Shown here in pieces: positions 7,503-15,202 of a stretch of 35,634 bases of DNA. Source of the stretch: a virus; the IMG/VR virus record IMGVR_UViG_3300021373_002939, positions 1-35,634 of that record; one strand, written 5' to 3'. The position numbers and the translations under genes were made by a program. Numbering within the stretch: position 1 is the stretch's first letter; every line of letters starts with the position of its first letter. The notes under the pieces were generated by a model. The model saw only the letters and a list, made by a program, of their open reading frames with translations, searched no databases and had not been told where the DNA came from.

Positions 7503-7732
7503 AAGAAGAAAACATAGAATTTTGCATACCCGATAACTTCATAGAAAAAATTTATGAGTTTAGTGGCGGTGCTGATAAATACAAAGGTATCATTCTCGCC
7601 GTCTGCACAGAAAACGGTTCTCCAACTATATACTCGAAATTCGACTCCTCTATAGTTGAGTTAGGCTTGAAGAAAGCTGTGTCGTATTATATCATTGGTG
7701 AGGTGGAAGAGGTTGACAATAAAAACAGATGA
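7499..7732 (+). CDS. Small protein, unknown
   Basis: A 77-residue acidic protein with no motif that I recognise. The sequence alternates short beta-like stretches (GIILAVCTENG, TIYSKFDSS) with an amphipathic helix (IVELGLKKAVSYYI). No signal peptide, membrane segment or metal motif is visible. It is linked by 4-nt overlaps to the nuclease upstream and to the helicase downstream, so it is translated with replication genes and could be an accessory factor. This position is the same that helicase loaders take in some phages, but the sequence itself gives no support for that. Confidence 0.55.
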   Translation: MKEENIEFCIPDNFIEKIYEFSGGADKYKGIILAVCTENGSPTIYSKFDSSIVELGLKKAVSYYIIGEVEEVDNKNR

Positions 7733-9243
7733 TTTATAACTTAGAACTCGAAAAACAATTACTGGCTGCTTTAATTAAAGAGCCAGAGCTTTTCTGTGAT
7801 ATTGCTAATTTCATAGACCACGATGATTTTTATTCTGAAGAATCAAATCTTCACAAGACTATCTTTACGATCATTAAACAAGCTATCGAGAATAGCGAAG
7901 AGATTGATGAGGTTATAATCGGACAAAGAATAGCTAGTATAGGTTTGTCTTTTGAAGATAGGCTTAACCCTTCTGATTACATCAAGTCTCTTGCTTTAAG
8001 GAAGGTGCCTAAAGGTAACCTTATTAAGACAGCTAAAGAGTTAAAGAAAGTTTCTGTAAGGAGAGGTATTTATAAAGCCGCTCAAGAGATGGCGAAGCAG
8101 ATGAAATCTGTTTCTCCAGAGACTACCTATCATGAGATCATTGAGAAAGCTGACAATGTTTATAACTCAAGAATAAACCTGTATGAAACTGGCGATGATG
8201 AACCCGTCAATATTTATGACGAGATGGAGTTCATTATTGAAGATAGGGGTAACAATCCTATTGATGAGTTTGGCATGATGGGTCCACACAAAAAGGTTAA
8301 TGAGATGTATGGGTCCCTCTTAAGACCAGGAAACATTACGGTTGTTGTCGCTCGTTCTGGTGTTGGAAAGACTCAGTTCTGTATGCACTACGCAACTCAA
8401 GTAGCGTCTCAATACGATGTCCCTGTTTTACATTTTGATAATGGAGAGATGAGTAAAGAAGAACTCATTATGAGACAGTGTGCGGCAATCTCTGGAGTAC
8501 CATCTCATCTTTTAGAAAGCGGCAAATGGAGAAAAGCTGGAGAAGATGTGGTCAGAAAAGTAAGAGAGACATGGGATAAAGTTAAGAATCTAAAGTTTTA
8601 TTATTATAATGTTGGCGGTATGGATGTTGATTCTATGGTTAACACCCTCAAGAGATTTTACTACTCTAAAGTTGGCAGGGGTAACAAGATGATATTTTCT
8701 TTTGATTATATTAAGACTACTAGCGAAGGATCTGCTAACAAGAATGAGTGGCAGCTTGTTGGAGAAATGGTGGACAAATTCAAGAAATGTGTTCAAAAAG
8801 AAATACTTCACGATGGGGAACCTATTATACCGATGATTACTTCTGTTCAGTCAAACAGGTATGGAATAACCAATAACCGCAACGCACAAAACATTGTCGA
8901 TGACGAGAGTATTGTTTCCCTATCTGATAGAATCATTCAATTTTGTTCTCACATGTTTATTCTTCGGAATAAGACTGCTGACGAAATAGAGTCTGAAGGA
9001 GGAAGGTTTGGTACTCATAAATTAATAAACATCAAATCAAGACACCTCGGCAAAGATGTTGCTGGAGCGCTTGAGCCTGTTCAAGTAGGAGATTCGCTTA
9101 GAAAGAATTCTGTCAACCTTGAGTTCAAGAATTTTAATATTACTGAAAGAGGTGACCTTCGTGATATAGCTCGCTCATTAGAAGGCGGGGGAGATATAGA
9201 TGAGTCACAAGTAGACTCACTTCCAGATTTCGAAAATGTCTGA
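7729..9243 (+). CDS. dnaB: DnaB-type replicative DNA helicase
   Basis: A 504-residue replicative helicase that unwinds DNA 5'-3' at the fork as a hexamer. The N-terminal DnaB domain begins NLELEKQLLAALIKEPELF, followed by a linker helix and the RecA-fold motor from about residue 180. Walker A is ARSGVGKTQF near 208-217, the strand VPVLHFDNGEMSKEEL matches DnaB motif H1a, and MIFSFDYIKT near 322 is Walker B. Length and domain order match cellular DnaB (about 450-480 aa). It overlaps the small upstream gene by 4 nt and the primase by 8 nt, so helicase and primase are probably made together. Confidence 0.9.
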   Translation: MIYNLELEKQLLAALIKEPELFCDIANFIDHDDFYSEESNLHKTIFTIIKQAIENSEEIDEVIIGQRIASIGLSFEDRLNPSDYIKSLALRKVPKGNLIKTAKELKKVSVRRGIYKAAQEMAKQMKSVSPETTYHEIIEKADNVYNSRINLYETGDDEPVNIYDEMEFIIEDRGNNPIDEFGMMGPHKKVNEMYGSLLRPGNITVVVARSGVGKTQFCMHYATQVASQYDVPVLHFDNGEMSKEELIMRQCAAISGVPSHLLESGKWRKAGEDVVRKVRETWDKVKNLKFYYYNVGGMDVDSMVNTLKRFYYSKVGRGNKMIFSFDYIKTTSEGSANKNEWQLVGEMVDKFKKCVQKEILHDGEPIIPMITSVQSNRYGITNNRNAQNIVDDESIVSLSDRIIQFCSHMFILRNKTADEIESEGGRFGTHKLINIKSRHLGKDVAGALEPVQVGDSLRKNSVNLEFKNFNITERGDLRDIARSLEGGGDIDESQVDSLPDFENV

Positions 9244-10273
9244 TATGTATAAACAAATCTTAGAAGAACTTGGTTATAAACTGGTTGACTGCGGCAACCA
9301 TTGGAGAACTAGTGCGCTTTACAGAGATGGAGATAATTCAACAGCTGTTCAGATTTATAAAAACAGCGGGGTATGGAACGACTATGTTACTGAAAGCGGA
9401 CACAAGCCACTTAAAAACCTAATAGAACTTACTCTTAAGGGGCAACCAGAAAGACTTAAAGAAATTCTTAAGAGTTTAAATTCAGAGCCCGATAACCTTA
9501 AAGAATATAAACCCAAAACATTAATTGAGATGGACAAAGTTTACGATGAATCTATTTTGGATAAGTTATTTCCAAACTACAATTTTTATAATAACAAAAA
9601 TATATCAGAGGACACCCAAAAGTTTTTTAAGCTAGGCTTGGCTGGTTCTGGTAACATGTATAGGAGAATGGTTTTCCCTATTTATAACGAACACTCTCAA
9701 ATCGTTGGTTTCTCTGGCAGAAGGGTTGATGATGGAAATTCTGCCAAATGGAAGCACATAGGCAAGAAAAACAATTGGATTTACCCAGCTTATATACCAA
9801 ACGAAGACACTGTTGATTCCATTATTGACGAGAAGAAGGAGGTTTATCTTGTTGAGAGTATAGGGGATGCTATGGCTCTTTACAACCAAGGGATTAAGAA
9901 CGTGCTGGTTATATTTGGTTTGTCAGTTAGCGCCTCTATAATTGCATATCTTTCTGGCAAAAGTCTTGATAGAATCATCATCGCTGGCAACAACGATTTT
10001 AATTCGGAAGTAAACAGGGGTTTGATGGCTTCCATAAAAAATTATCTAAAACTATCTAGTTACTTCGATCTTGATATCTTGTCAATCAAAGTGCCACCAA
10101 AAGGTTTTAATGATCTTGGTGAGGCTCATGAAGCTGAATCAGATTTAGTTTCTTGGTCAAAAACAGAAACAGATGTTACAAAACAAAGACAGTTTATATC
10201 AGACTTTGTTTCAAAGCATGATCAAAAATTCTCCAAGAGCCATATTAAAAAATCCAAAAAATTAAATGAGTGA
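9236..10273 (+). CDS. DNA primase with Toprim domain
   Basis: A 345-residue primase for RNA primer synthesis at the fork. The N-terminus (HWRTSALYRDGDNSTAVQIY) has the layout of the phage primase zinc domain but has no zinc-binding CHC2 cysteines. The central part includes VGFSGRRVDDGNSAKWKH, usual for DnaG-type catalytic cores. The Toprim core has the glutamate in VYLVESIGDAMALY (about 205) and IIIAGNNDFNSEVNRG (about 250), where the first position of the usual DxD is asparagine, as in several phage primases. The C-terminal part is short, with no extra helicase domain. It overlaps the helicase by 8 nt and the next nuclease by 8 nt. Confidence 0.85.
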   Translation: MSDMYKQILEELGYKLVDCGNHWRTSALYRDGDNSTAVQIYKNSGVWNDYVTESGHKPLKNLIELTLKGQPERLKEILKSLNSEPDNLKEYKPKTLIEMDKVYDESILDKLFPNYNFYNNKNISEDTQKFFKLGLAGSGNMYRRMVFPIYNEHSQIVGFSGRRVDDGNSAKWKHIGKKNNWIYPAYIPNEDTVDSIIDEKKEVYLVESIGDAMALYNQGIKNVLVIFGLSVSASIIAYLSGKSLDRIIIAGNNDFNSEVNRGLMASIKNYLKLSSYFDLDILSIKVPPKGFNDLGEAHEAESDLVSWSKTETDVTKQRQFISDFVSKHDQKFSKSHIKKSKKLNE

Positions 10274-11291
10274 ACCAAAAACAACATTATCCGCTAGTAG
10301 AATCAAGACAGCTGAGAGTTGTTCTTGGCTTTACTGGTGCAAGTATAAACTAAAACTTCCAGATAAAAGTAATGATGGAGCCAGAAGAGGTTCTATTTGT
10401 CACTTGATTTTTGAGGTTTTGGGTAATCCAAGGCACCGAAAACATTTTGAGCAAATTAAAAAAACGCTTGATGTTTTTAGTTCTGAGCCGATTAAACGTT
10501 TAATGATGAAACATGCTGTAAGAGAAGGCGTGGACGACAATGAAAACGTTTTATTAATGAAAGAGATGACACTAAACGGTTTGATGTATGACTTCTTTGG
10601 TGATACGCATGATAAACCAACAGAAGAACACTCTGAGAAGGATTTTCATATTGTAGTTAATGATGGAACTGTAAAGTATAAGATTCGCGGATTCATTGAT
10701 AAGCTGTTTCTTTATGAAGATAAGAAGTATGCGCTGATTAGGGACTTTAAAACGAGCAAAGCGACATTCAAAGGTAAAGAGCTTGAAGACAACATGCAAG
10801 ATTTGATGTATAGTTTGGCTGTAAAACATTTGTTTCCAGAATACGATACAAAACAAAGTGAGTTTCTGTTTTTAAAATTCGATTTAATTCCAGATGTTAA
10901 AGACACTGGGGTTATAAAAATGACACCACTAGATGAGGATGATCTTCATGGTTTTGAGCATCATCTCACAGAGATACAAGAATATCTAGACAACTTTAAC
11001 GAAGACTCTGCCACGAAAAACATGGCAGCTTATAAAGGTTTTCCAGAAGACGGTTCTTTTAGTTGCAAGCTTCTTTGTGGTTTTGCTAAAGAGAAGGGTC
11101 AGCTTAAAAAAGATGGAACTCCAATGTGGCATTGCGGCATGAAATTTGATTTCTTTTATCATGAAATAAAAGACAAAGATGGCAATTTTGTATCTAGTTG
11201 TTTTGAGGAAGACTTTGATGAATCAATGGTTCCAGAAGGAGGCTCTCACGAAATGAAATATTATCCAGGTTGTCCTGCTCATTGTTCTTGA
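10266..11291 (+). CDS. RecB/Cas4-like PD-(D/E)XK exonuclease with Fe-S-type cysteines
   Basis: A 341-residue nuclease of the RecB/Cas4 group. The N-terminus (LSASRIKTAESCSWLYWC) matches the S.S.l..~..CP..y opening, GFIDKLF (about 142) carries the first metal Asp, IRDFKTSK (about 158-165) the D-x-K, and NMQDLMYSLAV the conserved Q-x3-Y. Cysteines C19/C25 at the N-terminus and CKLLCG (about 266), HCGM and GCPAHC at the C-terminus could form the 4Fe-4S clasp seen in Cas4, AddB and related enzymes. No cas genes are nearby; the place between primase and polymerase suggests end processing for recombination. It is the second PD-(D/E)XK nuclease in the operon. The promoter of the next gene starts inside its last codons. 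Confidence 0.75.
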   Translation: MSEPKTTLSASRIKTAESCSWLYWCKYKLKLPDKSNDGARRGSICHLIFEVLGNPRHRKHFEQIKKTLDVFSSEPIKRLMMKHAVREGVDDNENVLLMKEMTLNGLMYDFFGDTHDKPTEEHSEKDFHIVVNDGTVKYKIRGFIDKLFLYEDKKYALIRDFKTSKATFKGKELEDNMQDLMYSLAVKHLFPEYDTKQSEFLFLKFDLIPDVKDTGVIKMTPLDEDDLHGFEHHLTEIQEYLDNFNEDSATKNMAAYKGFPEDGSFSCKLLCGFAKEKGQLKKDGTPMWHCGMKFDFFYHEIKDKDGNFVSSCFEEDFDESMVPEGGSHEMKYYPGCPAHCS

Positions 11292-11326
11292 CTTATTATT
11301 ATTGCTGTGGTATCATACAAACATAA
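11288..11326 (+). promoter_or_regulatory. Sigma70-like promoter with leaderless geometry, polymerase genes
   Basis: TTGACT (11288-11293) overlaps the upstream stop codon; a 17-nt spacer leads to TATCAT (11311-11316). The ATG at 11326 follows after 9 nt, so the transcript should begin about 2-4 nt before it. This argues for ATG 11326 as the start, because the upstream in-frame ATG at 11302 lies inside the spacer. Confidence 0.65.
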
Positions 11327-12033
11327 TGAAGCCAATTTTCAAATCAACCTACTCGATAGGTAAGAGCATTCTTACCCTAGAAGAAATAGTTGACATATCT
11401 AAAGAAAACAATCTAAAAGAAGTCATACTGGTCGAAGATAACCTGACCAGTTTCATGAAAGCTTTTCATCTTTGCCAGAAGAACAATATAGATTTGATTT
11501 ATGGTTTAAGAATCACCATGAGCAACGAGAATCTTGACGACGACTCTGATCACAAGGTGGTTATATTTGCACTGGATGATCGCGGCTGTGTTCTTTTAAA
11601 CAAGATATATTCTCTTGCTTTTGTTGAGAATAATGGCAAGCTTAGATATAAAGATTTAAAAAAACTATGGGATGACAAGTCTCTATCTTTTGTGGTTCCG
11701 TTTTATGATAGCTTTATCCACCAGAACAATCTGTATTTGAAGAACTGCATACCAGAACTGAAAGGTTTTGATCCTGTGTTTTGGGTTGAGAAAAACAATC
11801 TTCCTTATGATAGGTTAATAGAGCAAAAAGTTCTTGAGTTCGCCGAGAACAGCTATAAGATTAGCAATGTAAAGACAATTTGCTACAAGAACAGAGAGGA
11901 TGTAGAAGCTCTACAGACATACAAAATCTTGACCAACAGGAGTTTTGGCAGACAAGCGACACTCTCAAACCCCAATTTAAACCACTTTTCCAGCGATGAA
12001 TTTTGTTGGGAATCATATCTAGAAAACGCATGA
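11326..12033 (+). CDS. PHP-domain part of DNA polymerase III alpha (separate gene)
   Basis: A 235-residue protein equal to the N-terminal PHP domain of DnaE. MKPIFKSTYSIGKSILTLEE aligns with the opening of DnaE (H.HS.YSl.dg...ie.l), EVILVEDNLTSFMKAFHLCQ with the ALTDHGN segment, and IDLIYGLRITM with the conserved kPIiG.e. The HxH metal pair is replaced by KST and TDH by VED, so phosphoesterase activity is probably lost. The end (NLNHFSSDEFCWESY) corresponds to the ~S.eEM of DnaE. It likely binds the polymerase core, filling the structural role of the domain. I start it at 11326 because of the promoter. ATGA overlap joins it to the exonuclease. Confidence 0.7.
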   Translation: MKPIFKSTYSIGKSILTLEEIVDISKENNLKEVILVEDNLTSFMKAFHLCQKNNIDLIYGLRITMSNENLDDDSDHKVVIFALDDRGCVLLNKIYSLAFVENNGKLRYKDLKKLWDDKSLSFVVPFYDSFIHQNNLYLKNCIPELKGFDPVFWVEKNNLPYDRLIEQKVLEFAENSYKISNVKTICYKNREDVEALQTYKILTNRSFGRQATLSNPNLNHFSSDEFCWESYLENA

Positions 12034-12662
12034 ACACACAACTATTAAGGTTCAACAGAAAACAAAAGTATATAATCTTCGATACCGAAACCGAAGGTTT
12101 AAACTTGATTAAGTCAAAGCCTTGGCAAGCCGCATGGATTGTCGCTGAAGGCAACAAAGTCATCAAGAAATATGATAAACTAATCAAGTGGGATGATCTA
12201 AAAGTATCAAAGGATGCCGCCAGAATTACTGGTTTCAGCAAAAGCTATTATGAAAAGAACGCTGAAGACCCTAAAAAAGTTTGGGACGAGTTCTCTAAGT
12301 ATCTATATGATGATGACTACCTCATTGTGGGGCAGAATCTTTTGGGCTTTGATGTTTATATGGTTGACGTTTGGCGTAAGCTTATTGGTGAACCTTTGCT
12401 GCAAGACTACATTAACAGAATCATTGACACAAAAGCAATAGCCACAGCCATTGAAAAAGAGGCTCCTGTTGACAAGAAAGACTTCATCTACTGGCAGTAT
12501 AGGTGGTTGAATTACAGACAGCGTGGATTAAAAACTTCACAACTCACATTGTTAAAGAAGTATGACATTGACTTTGATCCGAAAAGATTACATGACGCTC
12601 TTTATGATATAGAAATGAACTTTGAAATATTCCACAAGCAGCTTTACGATATTGAATTATGA
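12030..12662 (+). CDS. DEDDh 3'-5' proofreading exonuclease (DnaQ-like)
   Basis: A 210-residue exonuclease of the epsilon/DnaQ family. ExoI is YIIFDTETEGL with D18 and E20, ExoII is VGQNLLGFDVYMVD with the N-x3-F-D pattern, and ExoIII is HDALYDIEMNFEIF with H-x4-D, so all metal ligands and the catalytic His are present. It should remove mismatched 3' ends for the polymerase encoded directly downstream. ATG 12030 gives the ATGA overlap with the PHP-like gene and starts MNTQLLRF; an ATG 27 nt earlier is less likely. Its stop codon overlaps the ATG of the polymerase. No C-terminal clamp-binding or polymerase-binding tail is obvious. Confidence 0.88.
   Translation: MNTQLLRFNRKQKYIIFDTETEGLNLIKSKPWQAAWIVAEGNKVIKKYDKLIKWDDLKVSKDAARITGFSKSYYEKNAEDPKKVWDEFSKYLYDDDYLIVGQNLLGFDVYMVDVWRKLIGEPLLQDYINRIIDTKAIATAIEKEAPVDKKDFIYWQYRWLNYRQRGLKTSQLTLLKKYDIDFDPKRLHDALYDIEMNFEIFHKQLYDIEL
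12622..12659 (+). promoter_or_regulatory. Possible internal promoter before the polymerase core
   Basis: TTGAAA (12622-12627), a 17-nt spacer and TACGAT (12645-12650) with 8 nt to the ATG at 12659. The geometry equals that of the better promoters here, but the -10 matches only four of six positions and the site is inside the exonuclease gene, so chance is a real alternative. Confidence 0.25.
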
Positions 12663-15202
12663 GATATGAAAACCCATTTCCAGTTGGTGTTAAACTGCCA
12701 GAGATCAGTGTTCCAGAAAGCACCCTGCAATCTCTTGGTCTTAATGCTGATAGCAGCAGCTTAGACATCCTAAAGCAGTTATGCCGCAGAGGACTAAGAG
12801 AGAGAGGAATAACCAAACAAGACAACAGAAAAGATTATTATGATCGTGTCCAGATGGAGATTGATATCCTAGATGATCTAGGTTTTGTTGATTATATTCT
12901 CCTAAACTGGGACATCATGGATTTCTGTAAGAATAATGGCATTCCAACTGGCGCTGGTAGAGGTAGTGCAGCTGGTAGTTTAGTTTTATACCTCTTAAGT
13001 GTAACCAACATAGACCCAATTAAATATGAATTGTTTTTTGAAAGATTTGTCTCTAAGAGTAGAGCAAGGAAAATTGAACATGAGGGAGAGATTTTTCTTG
13101 ACGGTTCTTTGCTTGCTGACATTGATAACGATATTTCTTATGATCGGAGGGTTGAAGTTATTAACTATATTGAGCAAAAGTTTGAGGGCAAAACCTCCAA
13201 AATCCTAACTCTCAATACGCTCAGTTCTAAACTCTGCATGAAAGAGTGTGGGAAGATTGTTGATGAACTTTCAGAAATGGAAGTAAATCAAATCAGCGAT
13301 ACAATCCCCAAACACTTTGGTAAAGTAGCGAAGCTTGATGCGGCTTATGAAGAAAGCGAATCTTTTAAAAAGTTTGCCGATAAATATAAAAAATCATTCA
13401 AGATAGCTCACAAGCTTGAAGGTTTAATTAAAAATACTGGCGTTCATCCGTCTGGCATTTCTATCTCTTATTATAAACAAGAGGACATTATGCCCTTACA
13501 AAAGACAAATGATGGGTCTTTGGTTTCTGGTTATGATATGGATGATGTAGCAAGCTTGAGTGTCAAGTTTGATATTCTGGGTTTGAGGACCCTTTCTGTT
13601 GTTCATGATACCTGTAGGCAGCTTGGTATAGATTCATCTTCAATAGATCCTGCTGATGAAACTATTTATGCTGCCTTGTCTTGCTTACGACAACCGAAAG
13701 GTCTTTTTCAGATTGAAGCTGACACAAACTTTAAAGTATGCAAACAAATTGCGCCACAAAACTTAGAACAGCTTTCTGCTGTTGTCGCTATTGCTCGTCC
13801 TGGGGCTTTAGACTTTAAGGATAGTTATGCTGATTATGTCAGGACTGGAGAGTTCCAGTCTGTTCATGAGTTCTTTGATGATATACTTAGCTATACTGGA
13901 GGTATCCCACTTTATCAAGAGCAGCTTATGAAGATGGCTGTAAAGGTTGGATTTAGTCTTGATGAATCTGAGCAGCTTCGAAGGATTGTTGGTAAAAAGA
14001 AAGTAGATCAAATGCCAGCATGGAAGACAAAGATCGAAGAGAAGATTAAAGAGAATAATTTAGACCCAGCTATAGGTGAGGTTCTTTGGAAGGTAGCAGA
14101 AGACTCTGCCAACTACTCATTCAACAAGTCACATAGTATATCTTATGCTTACTTAGCCGCTATTACTGTTTGGCTTAAGTTTAATCATCCACAAGAGTTC
14201 TTTTTGAGCCTCCTTAAGATGTCTAGGTTTGAGCCTAATGCACATGAGGAAATCGCTAAAATTTCACAAGAGCTTTCATTCTTTGATATTAAATTGCTGC
14301 CACCAGATCTCAACCTTTCTGATTTCGATTTTAAAATCGAGGGTAAGAACATTAGATACGGGCTTAACTCAATCAAAGGTGTGTCTGAAAAAGTTATAGA
14401 GTCTCTTATTGATTTTAGAGAGAGTAAGTTTCATAATAAGTATGATGTTTTTATAGCCGCAAAGGATTGTGGTGTTAACATCGGTACAATGTCAGCCTTT
14501 ATTCAGGCTGGTCTTCTTGATTCTTTTGTTACCTCTGATCGTTGTAGATTAGTTCTAGAAGCTCAGACCTTTAACATCCTTACAGACAGAGAGAAAAGAA
14601 ATGTTATAGAGCTTGGTGAGAAGTTTAATTATGACATCTTGAATACAATTCATTCTTGCAGGAGCGAGAATACTCCAGCTGATGATGGTAGGGTATTGTT
14701 CCCAGACAGAAGGTTTAATACATTCAAGAAGAAGTATGAACCATACAAGAGTATATACGAGCAGAACTCTAGTCATATAAAGTTTGCCAACTGGCATTTT
14801 GAAACCCAGCTTCTTGGTTATAGCTACTCTTATAACATAAGACAGATATTTACTAGTGGAGACGAACCCTCCTTCAATACCTCTGAAGAGATCAGAAACT
14901 CACCAGAGAGAAGGCGTGTTAAGTTTGTCGGAGACATAACAGACATTGTCAAAAGAACAAGCAGAAACGGCAACAAATATGCTAGACTTGAAATGCAGGA
15001 TGAAGTTGGTTCTGTTTGTGGTTTGTTTCTTGATTCTGACAGAGAAGAAAGGTTGACTGACTTCCTAAACTCTGGTAAAAAGTTACCTAAGAAGGGCAAT
15101 ATTGCCATAATCGTTGGCAATGTTGGCGAAGATATAGTATTTGTTGATAAAATAGAGACTATAGAAGAAAAAATTTATATGAAACTATCCGAACTAAAAT
15201 GA
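12659..15202 (+). CDS. dnaE: DNA polymerase III alpha, catalytic core (C family), without PHP
   Basis: An 847-residue C-family polymerase without its N-terminal PHP domain. It starts in the linker before the palm. GAGRGSAAGSL (98-108) is the nucleotide-binding loop, ADIDND (153-158) holds catalytic aspartates D154 and D156, and VKFDILGLRTL (near 303) the third aspartate. GGIPLYQEQLMKMA, LRRIVGKKK and ADSANYSFNKSHS-type fingers motifs (here AEDSANYSFNKSHSISYAY) follow. A helix-hairpin-helix part (IRYGLNSIKGVSEKVI) and a C-terminal OB domain (about 755-835, ending near GNVGEDIVFVDKI) complete the order of DnaE. There is no clear QxxLF clamp motif at the end. ATGA overlaps link it to the exonuclease and to the Clp gene. 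Confidence 0.9.
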   Translation: MRYENPFPVGVKLPEISVPESTLQSLGLNADSSSLDILKQLCRRGLRERGITKQDNRKDYYDRVQMEIDILDDLGFVDYILLNWDIMDFCKNNGIPTGAGRGSAAGSLVLYLLSVTNIDPIKYELFFERFVSKSRARKIEHEGEIFLDGSLLADIDNDISYDRRVEVINYIEQKFEGKTSKILTLNTLSSKLCMKECGKIVDELSEMEVNQISDTIPKHFGKVAKLDAAYEESESFKKFADKYKKSFKIAHKLEGLIKNTGVHPSGISISYYKQEDIMPLQKTNDGSLVSGYDMDDVASLSVKFDILGLRTLSVVHDTCRQLGIDSSSIDPADETIYAALSCLRQPKGLFQIEADTNFKVCKQIAPQNLEQLSAVVAIARPGALDFKDSYADYVRTGEFQSVHEFFDDILSYTGGIPLYQEQLMKMAVKVGFSLDESEQLRRIVGKKKVDQMPAWKTKIEEKIKENNLDPAIGEVLWKVAEDSANYSFNKSHSISYAYLAAITVWLKFNHPQEFFLSLLKMSRFEPNAHEEIAKISQELSFFDIKLLPPDLNLSDFDFKIEGKNIRYGLNSIKGVSEKVIESLIDFRESKFHNKYDVFIAAKDCGVNIGTMSAFIQAGLLDSFVTSDRCRLVLEAQTFNILTDREKRNVIELGEKFNYDILNTIHSCRSENTPADDGRVLFPDRRFNTFKKKYEPYKSIYEQNSSHIKFANWHFETQLLGYSYSYNIRQIFTSGDEPSFNTSEEIRNSPERRRVKFVGDITDIVKRTSRNGNKYARLEMQDEVGSVCGLFLDSDREERLTDFLNSGKKLPKKGNIAIIVGNVGEDIVFVDKIETIEEKIYMKLSELK

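Noticed and set aside
10266-11291. Cas4 as evidence for a phage CRISPR system
   Set aside because: No repeat array or other cas gene is present; the protein belongs to a broad RecB-like group common in phages.
11861-12241. 126-aa minus-strand ORF opposite the PHP-like and exonuclease genes
   Set aside because: Both plus-strand genes have clear homology and motifs; the minus ORF has only low-complexity composition and no start signal.
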